Part shown: positions 42,258-51,993 of the stretch, piece after piece
Layout: every line of letters begins with the position of its first letter
How positions within the stretch are numbered: position 1 is the first letter of the stretch
Assembly: GCA_048267245.1 (NCBI GenBank)
Contig: JBLWXV010000002.1
Span: forward strand, 1,116,001 to 1,180,000
DNA length: 64,000 nt
DNA from: JBLWXV01 sp048267245
GTDB taxonomy: Bacteria; Bdellovibrionota; Bacteriovoracia; Bacteriovoracales; Bacteriovoracaceae
Direction of reading: 5' to 3'
Notes under the pieces: model-generated
Database searches by the model: none
What the model was told of the DNA's origin: nothing
Seen by the model: only the letters and a program-made list of their open reading frames with translations
Made by a program: the position numbers and the translations under genes

Positions 42258-43199
42258 ATGTCTAAGCACAATGTATATACAATTCAGCTCGCCTCAAAAG
42301 TCTCCGGGGTGGGAATTCACACCATCCGCGCCTGGGAAAAGCGCTATCAAGCTGTGACTCCAAGGCGAGGCGACACCGGAAGGCGCGAGTACTCAGAGGG
42401 CGAAGTCGAGCGATTGAGACTTCTCTGTGAACTCTGCACATTGGGCCACACCATTGGTCAAATTGCACGTCTTCAGACCAGCGATTTAAAGAATATGCTC
42501 CAGGCCCTTGGGCGTGTGGGTTCGGCAAGCAATGTCTCTGCGAAAATCTCCCCGAGCGTTGATCTCGATCAATCCGTGGCCGGTCTTTTGCTCGCTCTTG
42601 AAGGGTATAAGCTCGATATTATCTCTCATGAATTTAGCAAGCTTGCACTGGTGGCCGGTCCAAGAGACATGGTGCTTAAAGTGATGCGTGCAATCTTTAA
42701 GGAGGTTGGTCGCAAAGTGATGCAAGGGGAGCTCTCTCTTTCTCAAGAGCATGCCTTGATGTCCCTACTGCGCTTTCACTTAGGGCACACGCTCTATAGC
42801 TACAAAGACCGCGCCAAGAGTTCTGGGGAGATGATTGTGGCTTCACCAGAGGGAATGCTCGATGAGATGCAGTCGCTTGGTGCGGCACTCCTGGCCTTGC
42901 ATCATAATTATGCTCCCATTTATCTTGGCCCCAACCTCCCATGCCAAGCGCTCTTAGAAGTATTGGCGGCCCAGGGCAAATGCTCTGTGACGCTGGTTTT
43001 ACCAAATATGTCTGACAATGCCTCAAAGCTTCGCTTTGATCGCTATATTGAAAATATTTTGGCAAAGCTTACGGGTGAGGCAAAGCTCTACGTCAATAAG
43101 TGCGAGAGTTTTCACTCAGAGAAATTTACTCGCTCAAAGAAGTTAGTGGTTTTTGAAGGGAATCTTGGACTTGATGAAAAGCTCTCAATTTTTAACTAG
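42258..43199 (+). CDS. MerR-family regulator, CarH/LitR-like, B12 motif degenerate
   Basis: This 313-residue protein has an N-terminal MerR winged helix (about 5-75: IHTIRAWEKRYQAVTPRR, GRREYSEGEVERLRLL), a helical B12-binding-type domain (about 95-190) and a Rossmann-like domain with YLGPNLP. In CarH and LitR the segment before the Rossmann part reads GE-x-H-E-x-G and its histidine binds cobalamin. Here it reads PEGMLDEMQSLG with no histidine, so light sensing by B12 is doubtful. Direct repeats upstream suggest autoregulation. Confidence 0.87.
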   Translation: MSKHNVYTIQLASKVSGVGIHTIRAWEKRYQAVTPRRGDTGRREYSEGEVERLRLLCELCTLGHTIGQIARLQTSDLKNMLQALGRVGSASNVSAKISPSVDLDQSVAGLLLALEGYKLDIISHEFSKLALVAGPRDMVLKVMRAIFKEVGRKVMQGELSLSQEHALMSLLRFHLGHTLYSYKDRAKSSGEMIVASPEGMLDEMQSLGAALLALHHNYAPIYLGPNLPCQALLEVLAAQGKCSVTLVLPNMSDNASKLRFDRYIENILAKLTGEAKLYVNKCESFHSEKFTRSKKLVVFEGNLGLDEKLSIFN

Positions 43200-43678
43200 A
43201 GCAATTTTTCAATATCCTCTATCATCTTGGCCGGCTCGTCCCTAGGGGCGTAGCGCTTCACAGGTTTGCCATCCTTTCCCACAAGAAATTTTGTAAAATT
43301 CCACTTCACATCTTTAGTTCCGAGAATGCCCGGCAATTCTTTTTTTAGATAGTCAAAGAGTGGGTGAGTCTTAGCTCCGTTGACATCGACCTTGGCAAAC
43401 ATGGGGAAGGAGACGTCGTAGGTGAGGGAGCAAAACTGAGCAATTTCTTTTTCATCGCCCGGCTCTTGTGAGAGAAATTGATTACAGGGAAAGCCAAGAA
43501 CGACAACGCCCTTATCTTGATATTCGCGATAGATCTTTTCAAGCCCTTCATATTGGGGAGTGAAACCACATTTGCTAGCAACATTGACGACGATAATTAC
43601 TTTACCTTCGTAGTCGGCCAAACTCTTATCTTCGCCGCCGATAGTCTTAGCTTTAATGTCATAAATGGGTGCACTCAT
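43196..43678 (-). CDS. Glutathione peroxidase family thiol peroxidase
   Basis: The ATG at 43678 follows AGGAG at five bases; an upstream GTG at 43684 is less likely. The 160-residue protein has the peroxidatic Cys37 (SKCGFTPQ), Gln67 (FPCNQF), Trp126 and Asn127 (KWNFTKF). A second cysteine in EIAQFCS (Cys83) suggests the two-Cys, thioredoxin-dependent type. It reduces peroxides in the cytoplasm (no signal peptide). The end overlaps the convergent MerR gene by 4 bases. Confidence 0.94.
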   Translation of the reverse strand: MSAPIYDIKAKTIGGEDKSLADYEGKVIIVVNVASKCGFTPQYEGLEKIYREYQDKGVVVLGFPCNQFLSQEPGDEKEIAQFCSLTYDVSFPMFAKVDVNGAKTHPLFDYLKKELPGILGTKDVKWNFTKFLVGKDGKPVKRYAPRDEPAKMIEDIEKLL

Positions 43679-43741
43679 TATCACTCCTAGGCCAATCCCT
43701 ATGATAAACTATTCGCTGTATCCTCTCACGATTAGGTGATC

Positions 43742-44647
43742 ATGTCAGTATATAGTGAATTTCTCTCTACTTCGTCGAACTATCTCAAGGGCAAGGAGCA
43801 TCAGCTCAAGATGGCCTATATTTCAGTTGTGGCCAGAGGTCATCTACTCTTAGAGGACACTCCCGGAATGGGCAAGACCACACTGGTTCACTTGGTCGCG
43901 GGACTGCTTGGGATGAAGCTCTCACGGATTCAATTTACCAATGATCTTCTTCCCGCTGATATCGTAGGGACTAATGTCTTTGATCAGCAACGCGGAGAAT
44001 TCAACTTTAAACAAGGCCCACTCTTTGGCGAATTAATTCTCGCCGACGAACTCAATCGCGCCACTCCTAAAACTCAGTCGGCGCTATTGCAAGCAATGGA
44101 AGAGCACAATGTGAGTGTCGATGGCACGACTTATGAACTTCCCAAAAACTTTCTGGTCATGGCCACCCAGAATCCACGCGGCCAAATTGGAACTTATCCT
44201 CTTCCCGAGTCACAACTCGATCGCTTCTTCATGGGTTTAAACCTGGGACTACCTGATCGCGAGGGTGAGCGTGAAGTTTTGCGACAAGGTGATATTCGAG
44301 AAATCGTGGCGCGCTTGCCAGCACTAAGTAATCTTCCAAACTTCTTTGAGCTCAAACAACAGGCAACTGAAGTCGAACTCTCACACGCACTTCTTGATTA
44401 TGTTCTCGATTTGCTCTCATATGCGAGACTTAACTTTGAGAGTTTCACTCTCTCTCCAAGAGCGGGTAAGGATCTCATCCTCGCGGCCCAAATTCACGCT
44501 CGCCTTGAAGGGCGCGAAGCCGTTTATCCCGAAGATATTCAGGCCGTGGCCCCAAGTGTTTGGGCGCATCGCCTTGGAGCGAGTGCGGGGGTAGCGCAGG
44601 GGGCGCGCTGGACTCAGGAGATCATTAAGAATGTACGGATTCCTTGA
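43742..44647 (+). CDS. MoxR-family AAA+ ATPase
   Basis: I place the start at the ATG at 43742, just after AGGTG; a GTG two codons earlier is possible. The 301-residue protein has Walker A GMGKTT (42-47), Walker B LILADELNRATP and ATQNPRGQIGTYPLPESQLDRF, the MoxR signature. MoxR ATPases act as chaperones that assemble or activate partner complexes. Here the partners are the DUF58 and transglutaminase-like proteins encoded next, with overlapping reading frames. Confidence 0.94.
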   Translation: MSVYSEFLSTSSNYLKGKEHQLKMAYISVVARGHLLLEDTPGMGKTTLVHLVAGLLGMKLSRIQFTNDLLPADIVGTNVFDQQRGEFNFKQGPLFGELILADELNRATPKTQSALLQAMEEHNVSVDGTTYELPKNFLVMATQNPRGQIGTYPLPESQLDRFFMGLNLGLPDREGEREVLRQGDIREIVARLPALSNLPNFFELKQQATEVELSHALLDYVLDLLSYARLNFESFTLSPRAGKDLILAAQIHARLEGREAVYPEDIQAVAPSVWAHRLGASAGVAQGARWTQEIIKNVRIP

Positions 44648-45626
44648 AAAGAGACTTGTAAGTTTTAGTCTAAAATCAAAGAAGCAGCGCCTCTACATCA
44701 TGCCTACACGCGTGGGATTTTATTTTAGCGCCGTGGTCTTTATTTTATTCTTAATCTCCTTTTCCTATGGTCACTCTCTGGCCTATTCAAGTTCATTCAT
44801 CATCATTAGTGTACTGGTCATTTCGCTGCCGTTTACTAATTACATAATTAGTGGAGTGGAGTTGAGACCAAGTGGTTCTCTTCAAGTCTTTGCCGATCAG
44901 GCGAGTCGCTTGAGTCTGCAAATGAAGAATAAGAGTGGCAGATACCGCTTTGACTTAGAGTTTGATCTCGCACTCTTAGGCGAGGCAAGAGAGCATCGTT
45001 TCTTTGGTCGCGGTGGGACTCTGAGTCCAAATGAATCACAAACGATAGACCTCGCATTGGGTGAGATTTCCCCCGGTCACTACCACACACTAAATATTCG
45101 CCTGAAGAGCTCCTTTCCCTTTGGTCTCTTTTTTTCATGGTGCTACTTTAGTGAAGATGTGGATGTGTGGATCTACCCCGCACGCAAGCACTCGGGGGAG
45201 CTGGCCATGAGCCGCTTCTTTGCCTGGGATCATCTGCGGCGTGAGGACGTTCTTGAAGGGGAGCGCGAGCGCAAGGTACTTGGAGAGCACGATGACTTCT
45301 CTCACCACAGCCTCTTTAATCCCGGCCACTCATTTGGCAGCGTGGATTGGAAGCTCTTTGCGCGCTCTGGGACTCTCTATGTAAAAGAATTTGAAGGAGA
45401 CATTCCCCAATATGAATGCATCGAATTAATGGGAGAGTCGATTTCAAGTGCGCAGGCGCTGGCCTTTGAAGTAAGTGAAGCCCTTAAGCGTGGCAATCCA
45501 TTCATGGTGCGAGCGGATCAATTCTCACTTGTGAGCGAAGTTGGTCATGGGGCCCATCACGCTCATATGATTTTACAAAAACTCACCATCGCTACTGAGA
45601 AACTCTACCGGGAAGCTTCAGTGTGA
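44631..45626 (+). CDS. DUF58-domain membrane protein
   Basis: This 331-residue protein has two membrane segments near the N-terminus (about 25-70). The DUF58 core follows, around FFGRGGTLSPNE, DFSHHSLFNPG, DWKLFARSG and LYVKEFEGD, a vWA-related domain. It always accompanies MoxR ATPases and TgpA-like proteins. The start lies 17 bases inside moxR and the end overlaps the next gene as GTGA, so the three are translated together. Confidence 0.9.
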   Translation: MYGFLEKRLVSFSLKSKKQRLYIMPTRVGFYFSAVVFILFLISFSYGHSLAYSSSFIIISVLVISLPFTNYIISGVELRPSGSLQVFADQASRLSLQMKNKSGRYRFDLEFDLALLGEAREHRFFGRGGTLSPNESQTIDLALGEISPGHYHTLNIRLKSSFPFGLFFSWCYFSEDVDVWIYPARKHSGELAMSRFFAWDHLRREDVLEGERERKVLGEHDDFSHHSLFNPGHSFGSVDWKLFARSGTLYVKEFEGDIPQYECIELMGESISSAQALAFEVSEALKRGNPFMVRADQFSLVSEVGHGAHHAHMILQKLTIATEKLYREASV

Positions 45627-47647
45627 ATGCCCTCATCTCAACCTTTTTTTCTTGGGGAGAAACTCCACTAAAAAGAAAGAGCTATGCTCTGGCACTGGGA
45701 CTCTATCTTGCCATCTATCTTCCCTACGCCACGCTTTTGCCGGGGGCTATTGCCTGGGTGGGACCACTCTTGTGCCTTCCTTCAATTCTCACTTACCACT
45801 ATCGCTTGAGATCGCGCACCTTCTTTAGTGCGCTTCTAATTGCACTGTCAATTTTCTATACTTTCCAAGTCTTTGGCACGATCTTTGGACTACTACCGGG
45901 AGTTGCCTTTCTCTCGATGCTCGCTTCGCTAAAACTCTATGAACTCAGAAGTAGGCGAGACCTCTATCTCTATCTACTAGTGTTAGTCCTCCTGATGGTG
46001 GGACTGGTTGTGAGTGTTGATTCTTTCTACGCCCTGGTTCATATTGTCGGCGCACTCTTTGTCATTTTTTGGATGCTCGCTAGCTATGATGAACAGAGCT
46101 CGCGCTTTAAAGCGCTTGGGGCGAGAAAGAAGATCATTGCCCTCATCTTCGCGCTCTCCCTTCCAAGCACACTTATTCTCTTTATCCTTTTTCCAAGACT
46201 TCAGTGGGGCAATATGCTCTACAACGACAACACTAATGGCAGCCTCACTGGATTTTCCGATTCTCTGCGCCCGGGTAGTTTTTCAAGTATTGTGCGCGAT
46301 AATTCGGCCGTCTTTAGGGTAATCTACAACTCCACTCAAATGCCAAACCTCTCTGGGATGTATTGGAGAGGTGCCGTGCTCACGAGACAGAATGGCTTTT
46401 TCTGGGATCACGGCAGTGGAGCTCGCCTCATCCGTCGCAGTGAATCTTCTTCACCTCTTTACGATTACTCAGTTACTTTTGAAGAGCGCGGCTCAGGTGT
46501 GATTTTTACTCTTGAGGATACGGTCTCAGTGACCACACAGATGCGGGCCAGGCTCATGTCAGATGTGGGCGGAACCTATCGACTGGATACCTATAGTCGC
46601 ACGCCCCTTTCTTACCGCGCGCAAACAGAGACGAGCGTTAGTCACGTACTCTCACCAAGAGAGCGCGAGGCGATGGTTGAGCTTGGAGAAGGTGTGGGCG
46701 AGAGGTTGAGAGACTTTGTGGCGAACTTTCACCCAGAGTTGCCAGCAAAGGAGCGCATTAATAAATTCATGCGCTACATTCAGAAGGAAAAATTTAGCTA
46801 TACCCTCTCTCCAGGCGCTTACAACCAGATGGATGGTCTTGAGGACTTCTTCTTTGATAAGAAAGCTGGCTTTTGTGAGCACTACGCCTCACTCACAGCG
46901 GTAGTTCTTCGCCTGATGAAGATTCCGGCCCGGGTGGTGGTAGGCTTTCATGGAGGAATCTTTAATCGCTTTGGAAATTACTATCTCGTTCGCGGCGGTG
47001 ATGCCCACGCCTGGGTTGAATATTGGAGTGATGAGAAGGGATGGGCGCGAATTGATCCGGTCCAGTGGATTGCGCCTTCTCGCATTGAGCTTGGCGCCAC
47101 TGAGTACTTTGAATTACTCGAAAATTATGAAGGGGGCATCAGACGCTTTCTCGCCTCCGGTACTTCAGGTCTATTGGGTGAAGTTCTGCTGGGCCTTGAC
47201 CTGGTCTTCTTTAGACTCAATCAAACGTTTATTGCCTACGACGTCGACGCTCAAAGGGATTTTCTTGCAAGCCTCGGACTTAATGATCTCTCCAGGCTAG
47301 AACTTACCGCACTGGCGCTTTTTGCGTGCTCGCTCTTGGGCGCGCCCCTGTTGCTCTTTTCAAGAAGGCGCACTGGTGTGCGTGAGCGCTCGATGATTGT
47401 TTATGAGAGAATCCGTGCTGGGCTTCTCAAAGCGGGCATTGAGGTTAAACTGAGTCATGGGCCAGAGTCACTCTCTGAAGTGGTTGCAACTTCCCATCTT
47501 TCCTGTGCCCAGGAGCTCTCTCAGTCGCTTAAGAAATTTGCGTTGCTCAAATATGGCAAGAGTTCTGAAGAGCATCAAACTCACCGTGAAATGCTCATTT
47601 TATTGCAGCAAGCCTATCGTGTCTTAGCAAAGTCAGGCCTCAAGTAG
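45623..47647 (+). CDS. tgpA: TgpA-like membrane transglutaminase (DUF3488 + transglutaminase core)
   Basis: This 674-residue protein starts at GTG. About six membrane segments fill the first 190 residues (DUF3488). A periplasmic transglutaminase core follows, with the catalytic cysteine near 417 (KAGFCEHYASL), histidine near 460 (GGDAHAWVEYW) and aspartate in RIDPVQW. A further membrane segment near 560 and a cytoplasmic DUF4129-like tail end the protein. TgpA is essential in Pseudomonas aeruginosa, and its substrate is unknown. It is the last gene of the MoxR-DUF58-TgpA set. Confidence 0.92.
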   Translation: MNALISTFFSWGETPLKRKSYALALGLYLAIYLPYATLLPGAIAWVGPLLCLPSILTYHYRLRSRTFFSALLIALSIFYTFQVFGTIFGLLPGVAFLSMLASLKLYELRSRRDLYLYLLVLVLLMVGLVVSVDSFYALVHIVGALFVIFWMLASYDEQSSRFKALGARKKIIALIFALSLPSTLILFILFPRLQWGNMLYNDNTNGSLTGFSDSLRPGSFSSIVRDNSAVFRVIYNSTQMPNLSGMYWRGAVLTRQNGFFWDHGSGARLIRRSESSSPLYDYSVTFEERGSGVIFTLEDTVSVTTQMRARLMSDVGGTYRLDTYSRTPLSYRAQTETSVSHVLSPREREAMVELGEGVGERLRDFVANFHPELPAKERINKFMRYIQKEKFSYTLSPGAYNQMDGLEDFFFDKKAGFCEHYASLTAVVLRLMKIPARVVVGFHGGIFNRFGNYYLVRGGDAHAWVEYWSDEKGWARIDPVQWIAPSRIELGATEYFELLENYEGGIRRFLASGTSGLLGEVLLGLDLVFFRLNQTFIAYDVDAQRDFLASLGLNDLSRLELTALALFACSLLGAPLLLFSRRRTGVRERSMIVYERIRAGLLKAGIEVKLSHGPESLSEVVATSHLSCAQELSQSLKKFALLKYGKSSEEHQTHREMLILLQQAYRVLAKSGLK

Positions 47648-47684
47648 GGAGTGCCTTTCACTTCTCTTATGTTAAGATAAATTG

Positions 47685-48290
47685 ATGAAGAAACTAATTT
47701 TTATTTTCTGTTTACTCCTTTGGGCCGGACTCCTTTTAAGTGAGCGCGCTCAGTCGGCCGAACCTACGACGATCCTCTTTCTGGGCGACTCTCTCACTGA
47801 AGGCTATGGTGTAGATGAGAGCAAAGCCTATCCGGTGTTGGTGGGGGCGGCCCTCGATGTGAAAGTCTTAAATGGTTCTGTGAGTGGCTCTACTACTGCC
47901 AGTGGACTTAGTCGTCTCAAGTGGTTTTTAAAGGCTAAACCTACCCATATGCTGCTTGCTTTGGGGGCCAATGATGGCTTGCGCGGCTTAAAGTTAGAAG
48001 ATTCAAAGAAGAATCTCGAAGCAATTATTAAACTCGCCAAATCCAATTCAATTCGCGTCGTACTCGCTGGAATGCTCATGCCTCCCAATTATGGTGAGAG
48101 CTATCGCAATGAATTTAAGACCATGTACGAAGGTCTCACTAAAGAGTATAAGCTCGATTTTATTCCCTTTCTCTTAGAGGGAGTGGCAGGCAAGCCCGAA
48201 TTCAATATCTCCGACGGCATTCACCCCAACGAAGCTGGTCACGCAATTATTTCAAAGCTTGTGACCAAAAAATTTAAGGAAATTCTATGA
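47685..48290 (+). CDS. tesA: TesA-like SGNH esterase/lysophospholipase
   Basis: From the ATG at 47685 the protein has 201 residues with a Sec signal peptide (to about residue 25). The SGNH blocks are FLGDSLTEG with the catalytic Ser36, GxxSGS (NGSVSGSTT), GANDGLRG and DGIHPNEAG with Asp and His near 178-181. TesA acts on thioesters, esters and lysophospholipids in the periplasm. The order tesA-ybbA-ybbP is conserved in many proteobacteria; the stop overlaps ybbA by ATGA. Confidence 0.93.
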   Translation: MKKLIFIFCLLLWAGLLLSERAQSAEPTTILFLGDSLTEGYGVDESKAYPVLVGAALDVKVLNGSVSGSTTASGLSRLKWFLKAKPTHMLLALGANDGLRGLKLEDSKKNLEAIIKLAKSNSIRVVLAGMLMPPNYGESYRNEFKTMYEGLTKEYKLDFIPFLLEGVAGKPEFNISDGIHPNEAGHAIISKLVTKKFKEIL

Positions 48291-48970
48291 GTTCACTCAT
48301 GCAGGCCCAAGGCCTCTGCAAGTCCTTTAGCACTGCTAATGGACCCCTCGATATTTTGCGCGAGCTCTCCTTTGACTTAGGCGCAGGACAGACCATGGCG
48401 ATTGTTGGGCGCAGTGGAAGTGGCAAGTCAACTCTTCTTAGTCTACTCGGTGGGCTTGACCGCCCCGATCAGGGAGATATTGTCTTTGATGGCTCCTCTC
48501 TCTTTGGTGCTAGCGATGAGGAACTCACTCGCAATCGTTCAAAGAATATCGGCATCATCTTTCAACAATTTCACCTGCTCGAACATTTGAGCGCGCTTGA
48601 AAATGTGGAGCTCGCCCTCGAAATTAGTGGCGCAAGTAATGTGCGCGAGCGCGCACTAAGTGCTCTGAGTAAAGTAGGTCTTGCCGAGCGCGCCCATCAC
48701 CTACCAAGTACTCTTAGTGGGGGAGAATGTCAGCGAGTGGCGGTTGCGAGAAGTCTTGCCCAGGGGCCAAAACTATTGCTTGCCGACGAACCCTCGGGCT
48801 CACTTGATGTTGATACTGGAGCCTCGGTGATGAATCTCGTTTTTGACTTGGTTGAAAGTGAAGGAATGTCACTGATCTTAGTGACTCATTCGCCAGAGCT
48901 TGCCTCGCGCTGCGAGAGGGTCTATCAATTAGTTGAGGGTGCCCTAAAAGAAGAAGAGCGCGTTTCATGA
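48287..48970 (+). CDS. ybbA: ABC transporter ATPase (YbbA/LolD family)
   Basis: This 227-residue ATPase has Walker A GRSGSGKST (41-49), Q-loop FQQFHLLEH, signature LSGGECQR and Walker B LLADEPSG. It belongs to the MacB/LolD/FtsE group that drives mechanotransmission rather than uptake. It pairs with the large FtsX-type permease encoded next, overlapping by ATGA. Confidence 0.94.
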   Translation: MSSLMQAQGLCKSFSTANGPLDILRELSFDLGAGQTMAIVGRSGSGKSTLLSLLGGLDRPDQGDIVFDGSSLFGASDEELTRNRSKNIGIIFQQFHLLEHLSALENVELALEISGASNVRERALSALSKVGLAERAHHLPSTLSGGECQRVAVARSLAQGPKLLLADEPSGSLDVDTGASVMNLVFDLVESEGMSLILVTHSPELASRCERVYQLVEGALKEEERVS

Positions 48971-51528
48971 AAGAGAGTAGGCACAGCTCGCTGCGATTTG
49001 CCTTTAGGGAACTAAGGCGCAATCGTCTCTTCACACTTATATTCATTATCAACCTCTCTTTTGGTCTCAGTGGAATCGCCTTTGTTGAACAATTTAAGGG
49101 CGTTTTTTCTAATCTAATGAATGAGCGCTCGCTCTCAATTTTGGGCTCTGATATCGCCCTTGGTTCGAGACTTCCAGTGAGTGATGAGCTCATTACAAAA
49201 GTGATGGGTGATCTACCAAGTGGAACTAAGACGAGCACCCAGCTCTCGATGATGTCCATGGCCCGGGGCAATTCAAACTCTAGATTGGTTAATCTCAGTA
49301 CTATGGGTGAGGGCTTTCCCTATTATGGAAGTCTCACACTTGAAAATTCTGGGCCAGTACCCCGCAGCGATTTAATGGCCCCGTCCCCACAGAATATTTG
49401 GGTCTATCCAGAGCTCCTTGGCCAGATGGGACTTAAGATAGGAGATGAACTCGCGATTGGGCAGGCGAGCTATAAGATTTCAGATGTTGTGCTTGAAGAT
49501 CCGGGTCAGACCATGCGCATGGGTGGATTTGCGCCCAAGGTCTTCATCTCTAATGAGGGTCTTGCCCGCGCCAATCTTTTGGGAGAGGGGGCCACCGTTC
49601 GCTATAATGTCGCCTTTAAAATCCCCTCAAATGTGGTGGTTAATATTGGCGAGCTCGCCTCGGAGTTAGAAAAGAAATATAGCAGTGAAGATATCCGCAT
49701 CCAAACTCCCACAAAGGCCAGCGAAGGTCTCGCTAGAGGACTAGACTACCTCACTGATTTTCTTGGACTGGTCTCTGTGGTTGCGCTCTTTCTGGCCAGT
49801 GTCGGACTTTTTTATCTCTATCGCTCCTATCTGGCGAGTAAGCGCCGTGAAATCGCCGTACTTAGTTTTCTTGGTCTAAATGAGCGCGAGATTTTAAAAA
49901 TATTCTCACTTCATCTCGGAATGCTTGGACTCCTTGGGACAATCTTTTCATTGATCTTAATTAGTTCGCTCTTTCCCTTTGTCATAGATGTTGTAAATGG
50001 CCTTCTGCCCTTTAAACTTCAAAGCTCCCTTGCCCCGCGGGCTATTGTGGCCACTTTGAGTGTGGGCTTAGGAGCGACGCTACTCTTGTGCTTGCCTCTC
50101 ATTTCTCCCTTAGTTAAGACGCGCGCCATTGATTTACTGCGCGACCGCATTGGGGGAGTGAGCGTACTAAATATGAGGCGCGCCCTATGGTTTTTGCCAT
50201 GGCTGCTCTTTTGTTATGCCCTCTCTATCTGGATGGCCGGAAGTCTCAAGGTGGGTTCACTCTTTATGGGAGCAATTCTAGTGGTTGCGCTCCTTTTGGG
50301 CATGATTGGACAATTCTCTTTAAAGTTACTTCAAAAGAGCGCGATTGCTAATTATTCCCTGGCCTTCAAACTCGCCGTTGGCTATCTCGTGCGCTTTCGC
50401 TTAGCGACCCTCTCTCTCTTTGTGGCGCTCTCTCTGAGTGTGCATCTTCTCCATTTAATTCCTCAGCTTGAAGAGAGCTTGCGCGATGAATTTGTCGCCC
50501 CGACTGATCACGCTCTTCCCTCACTCTTTCTCTTTGATATTCAAGAGGAGCAAATACCAGAACTAAACCGCTTAAGTGAAAAGCATGGAGTGTCTAAGCG
50601 CTTGGTTTCACCCCTAGTGCGTTCTCGCATCACCGCCATTAATGGCACTCCCTACAAAAGAGAGAGTGGTGAGGCCATTACCCGCGAGGAGCAAGAAGAG
50701 AGAAGAATTAGAAATCGTGGTTTGAATCTTAGCTACCGCGCTGATTTTGATCAGAGTGAAACTCTCACAGCGGGAAGGCCCTTTAGTGGCGCCCACGATG
50801 GCAGTGACAAGCCGGTAGAGCTCTCGCTTGAAGAGCGCTGGGCTTCGCGCATGGGTGTTGAACTTGGCGATCAACTTACCTTTAGTATTTTTGGTCTCGA
50901 CATCACCGGTGAAGTGGTCTCGCTTAGAAAAGTTCGCTGGACGAGTTTTGTGCCAAATTTCTTTGTGCTCGTGCAGCCTGGTGTGCTTGAAGACGCGCCT
51001 AAAACTTTTCTCGCTGCACTTGAATCCATGGACCCGAGCACCAAGAGCGCTTTTGAGCGCGATCTCTATCAGTCGCTCTCAAATATTTCTTCTATTGATG
51101 TGGAGAGAATTATTGAGCGCACGCTGGTGATACTGGCCCAAATGGCGATGGCATTAAAAATCATGTCGGTTCTTTCATTGATCGTGGGGCTACTGGTTCT
51201 CTATTCTCTGATAAATAATCAAATGCGCGAGCGCGCTCGCGATCTTGTCTTATTAAAAGTATTGGGGGCCAATCGCCAATTAATTGAAAAGAGTGTGCGC
51301 CTACAAATTCTCGCCATCGCTGGCTTTGCCGCCTTCTTTGGACTCACGACAAGTTCAGTCGTCGTCTGGCTTCTCGCGCGCAACTTATTTAATGGCCTCA
51401 CCCACTTTAATTATTTGCTCACCCTCGCTATCGGTGCGACCTGTCTTATCGTGAGCCTCATCGTCGGCGAAATCTCCTCGCGCCGCTGGCTCTCCCTACG
51501 CGCCAGCGAAGCCCTGCGCGAAGCCTAA
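48967..51528 (+). CDS. ybbP: Large FtsX-type ABC permease (YbbP family)
   Basis: This 853-residue inner membrane protein has an N-terminal membrane segment, a periplasmic domain of about 200 residues, a FtsX block with three segments (about 255-390), further paired segments in the middle, a second periplasmic domain, and a C-terminal FtsX block (about 720-845). This ten-segment layout is that of YbbP. With YbbA it forms a machine thought to act on envelope substrates together with TesA; the substrate is unknown. It is the last gene of the operon. Confidence 0.93.
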   Translation: MKESRHSSLRFAFRELRRNRLFTLIFIINLSFGLSGIAFVEQFKGVFSNLMNERSLSILGSDIALGSRLPVSDELITKVMGDLPSGTKTSTQLSMMSMARGNSNSRLVNLSTMGEGFPYYGSLTLENSGPVPRSDLMAPSPQNIWVYPELLGQMGLKIGDELAIGQASYKISDVVLEDPGQTMRMGGFAPKVFISNEGLARANLLGEGATVRYNVAFKIPSNVVVNIGELASELEKKYSSEDIRIQTPTKASEGLARGLDYLTDFLGLVSVVALFLASVGLFYLYRSYLASKRREIAVLSFLGLNEREILKIFSLHLGMLGLLGTIFSLILISSLFPFVIDVVNGLLPFKLQSSLAPRAIVATLSVGLGATLLLCLPLISPLVKTRAIDLLRDRIGGVSVLNMRRALWFLPWLLFCYALSIWMAGSLKVGSLFMGAILVVALLLGMIGQFSLKLLQKSAIANYSLAFKLAVGYLVRFRLATLSLFVALSLSVHLLHLIPQLEESLRDEFVAPTDHALPSLFLFDIQEEQIPELNRLSEKHGVSKRLVSPLVRSRITAINGTPYKRESGEAITREEQEERRIRNRGLNLSYRADFDQSETLTAGRPFSGAHDGSDKPVELSLEERWASRMGVELGDQLTFSIFGLDITGEVVSLRKVRWTSFVPNFFVLVQPGVLEDAPKTFLAALESMDPSTKSAFERDLYQSLSNISSIDVERIIERTLVILAQMAMALKIMSVLSLIVGLLVLYSLINNQMRERARDLVLLKVLGANRQLIEKSVRLQILAIAGFAAFFGLTTSSVVVWLLARNLFNGLTHFNYLLTLAIGATCLIVSLIVGEISSRRWLSLRASEALREA

Positions 51529-51563
51529 AACGTGCCAGATGACTTTTGGGACTGAGTGCGAAA

Positions 51564-51902
51564 TTAATTATCACCAGGAGGAGGTAAGAACTCCTCTGGT
51601 GGAATTTCCTTGGCGACGATAAAGAGTTTTACTGCTTCTTCGGCGTCGACGCGCTTTTGAATTTTAATGAGAACCCAACCGGTAGAGGGGTTGTTGAGCC
51701 CAAGCCTTGGGTCGCGCTCCCATTCATCGCGCTTTTCATAGATCTTCTGATTGCCAAGGCGGATGTGTAGACCTTCGCCGCTCATGTAGGCGATTTCGTC
51801 TTTCTTGTAGGTAAAGCACTCGTAGGGGCCTTTGGCCGAAGCTCTTTTTTCGACGCCTGGGAGTGAGAGTAAATCGAGTTCGAGGAATTCCTTCACATTC
51901 AT
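51564..51902 (-). CDS. Small DUF5519/luciferase-domain-like protein
   Basis: This 112-residue cytoplasmic protein has LPGVEKRASAKG near the start and PSTGWVLIKI near the end. The pattern recalls DUF5519 small domains, in which a GV-x-H stretch is followed by a SGWV strand, but the match is weak. No catalytic residues can be named. It is a single gene convergent with ybbP. Confidence 0.6.
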   Translation of the reverse strand: MNVKEFLELDLLSLPGVEKRASAKGPYECFTYKKDEIAYMSGEGLHIRLGNQKIYEKRDEWERDPRLGLNNPSTGWVLIKIQKRVDAEEAVKLFIVAKEIPPEEFLPPPGDN

Positions 51903-51993
51903 GTCAAAAACTATAGCAGCAGATGGGGTTCAAGGCGAAGAGGGAGTTAGAACTTGTTTGAGTAAAGGCCGTTATTTTACTTAACCTTAAAAA

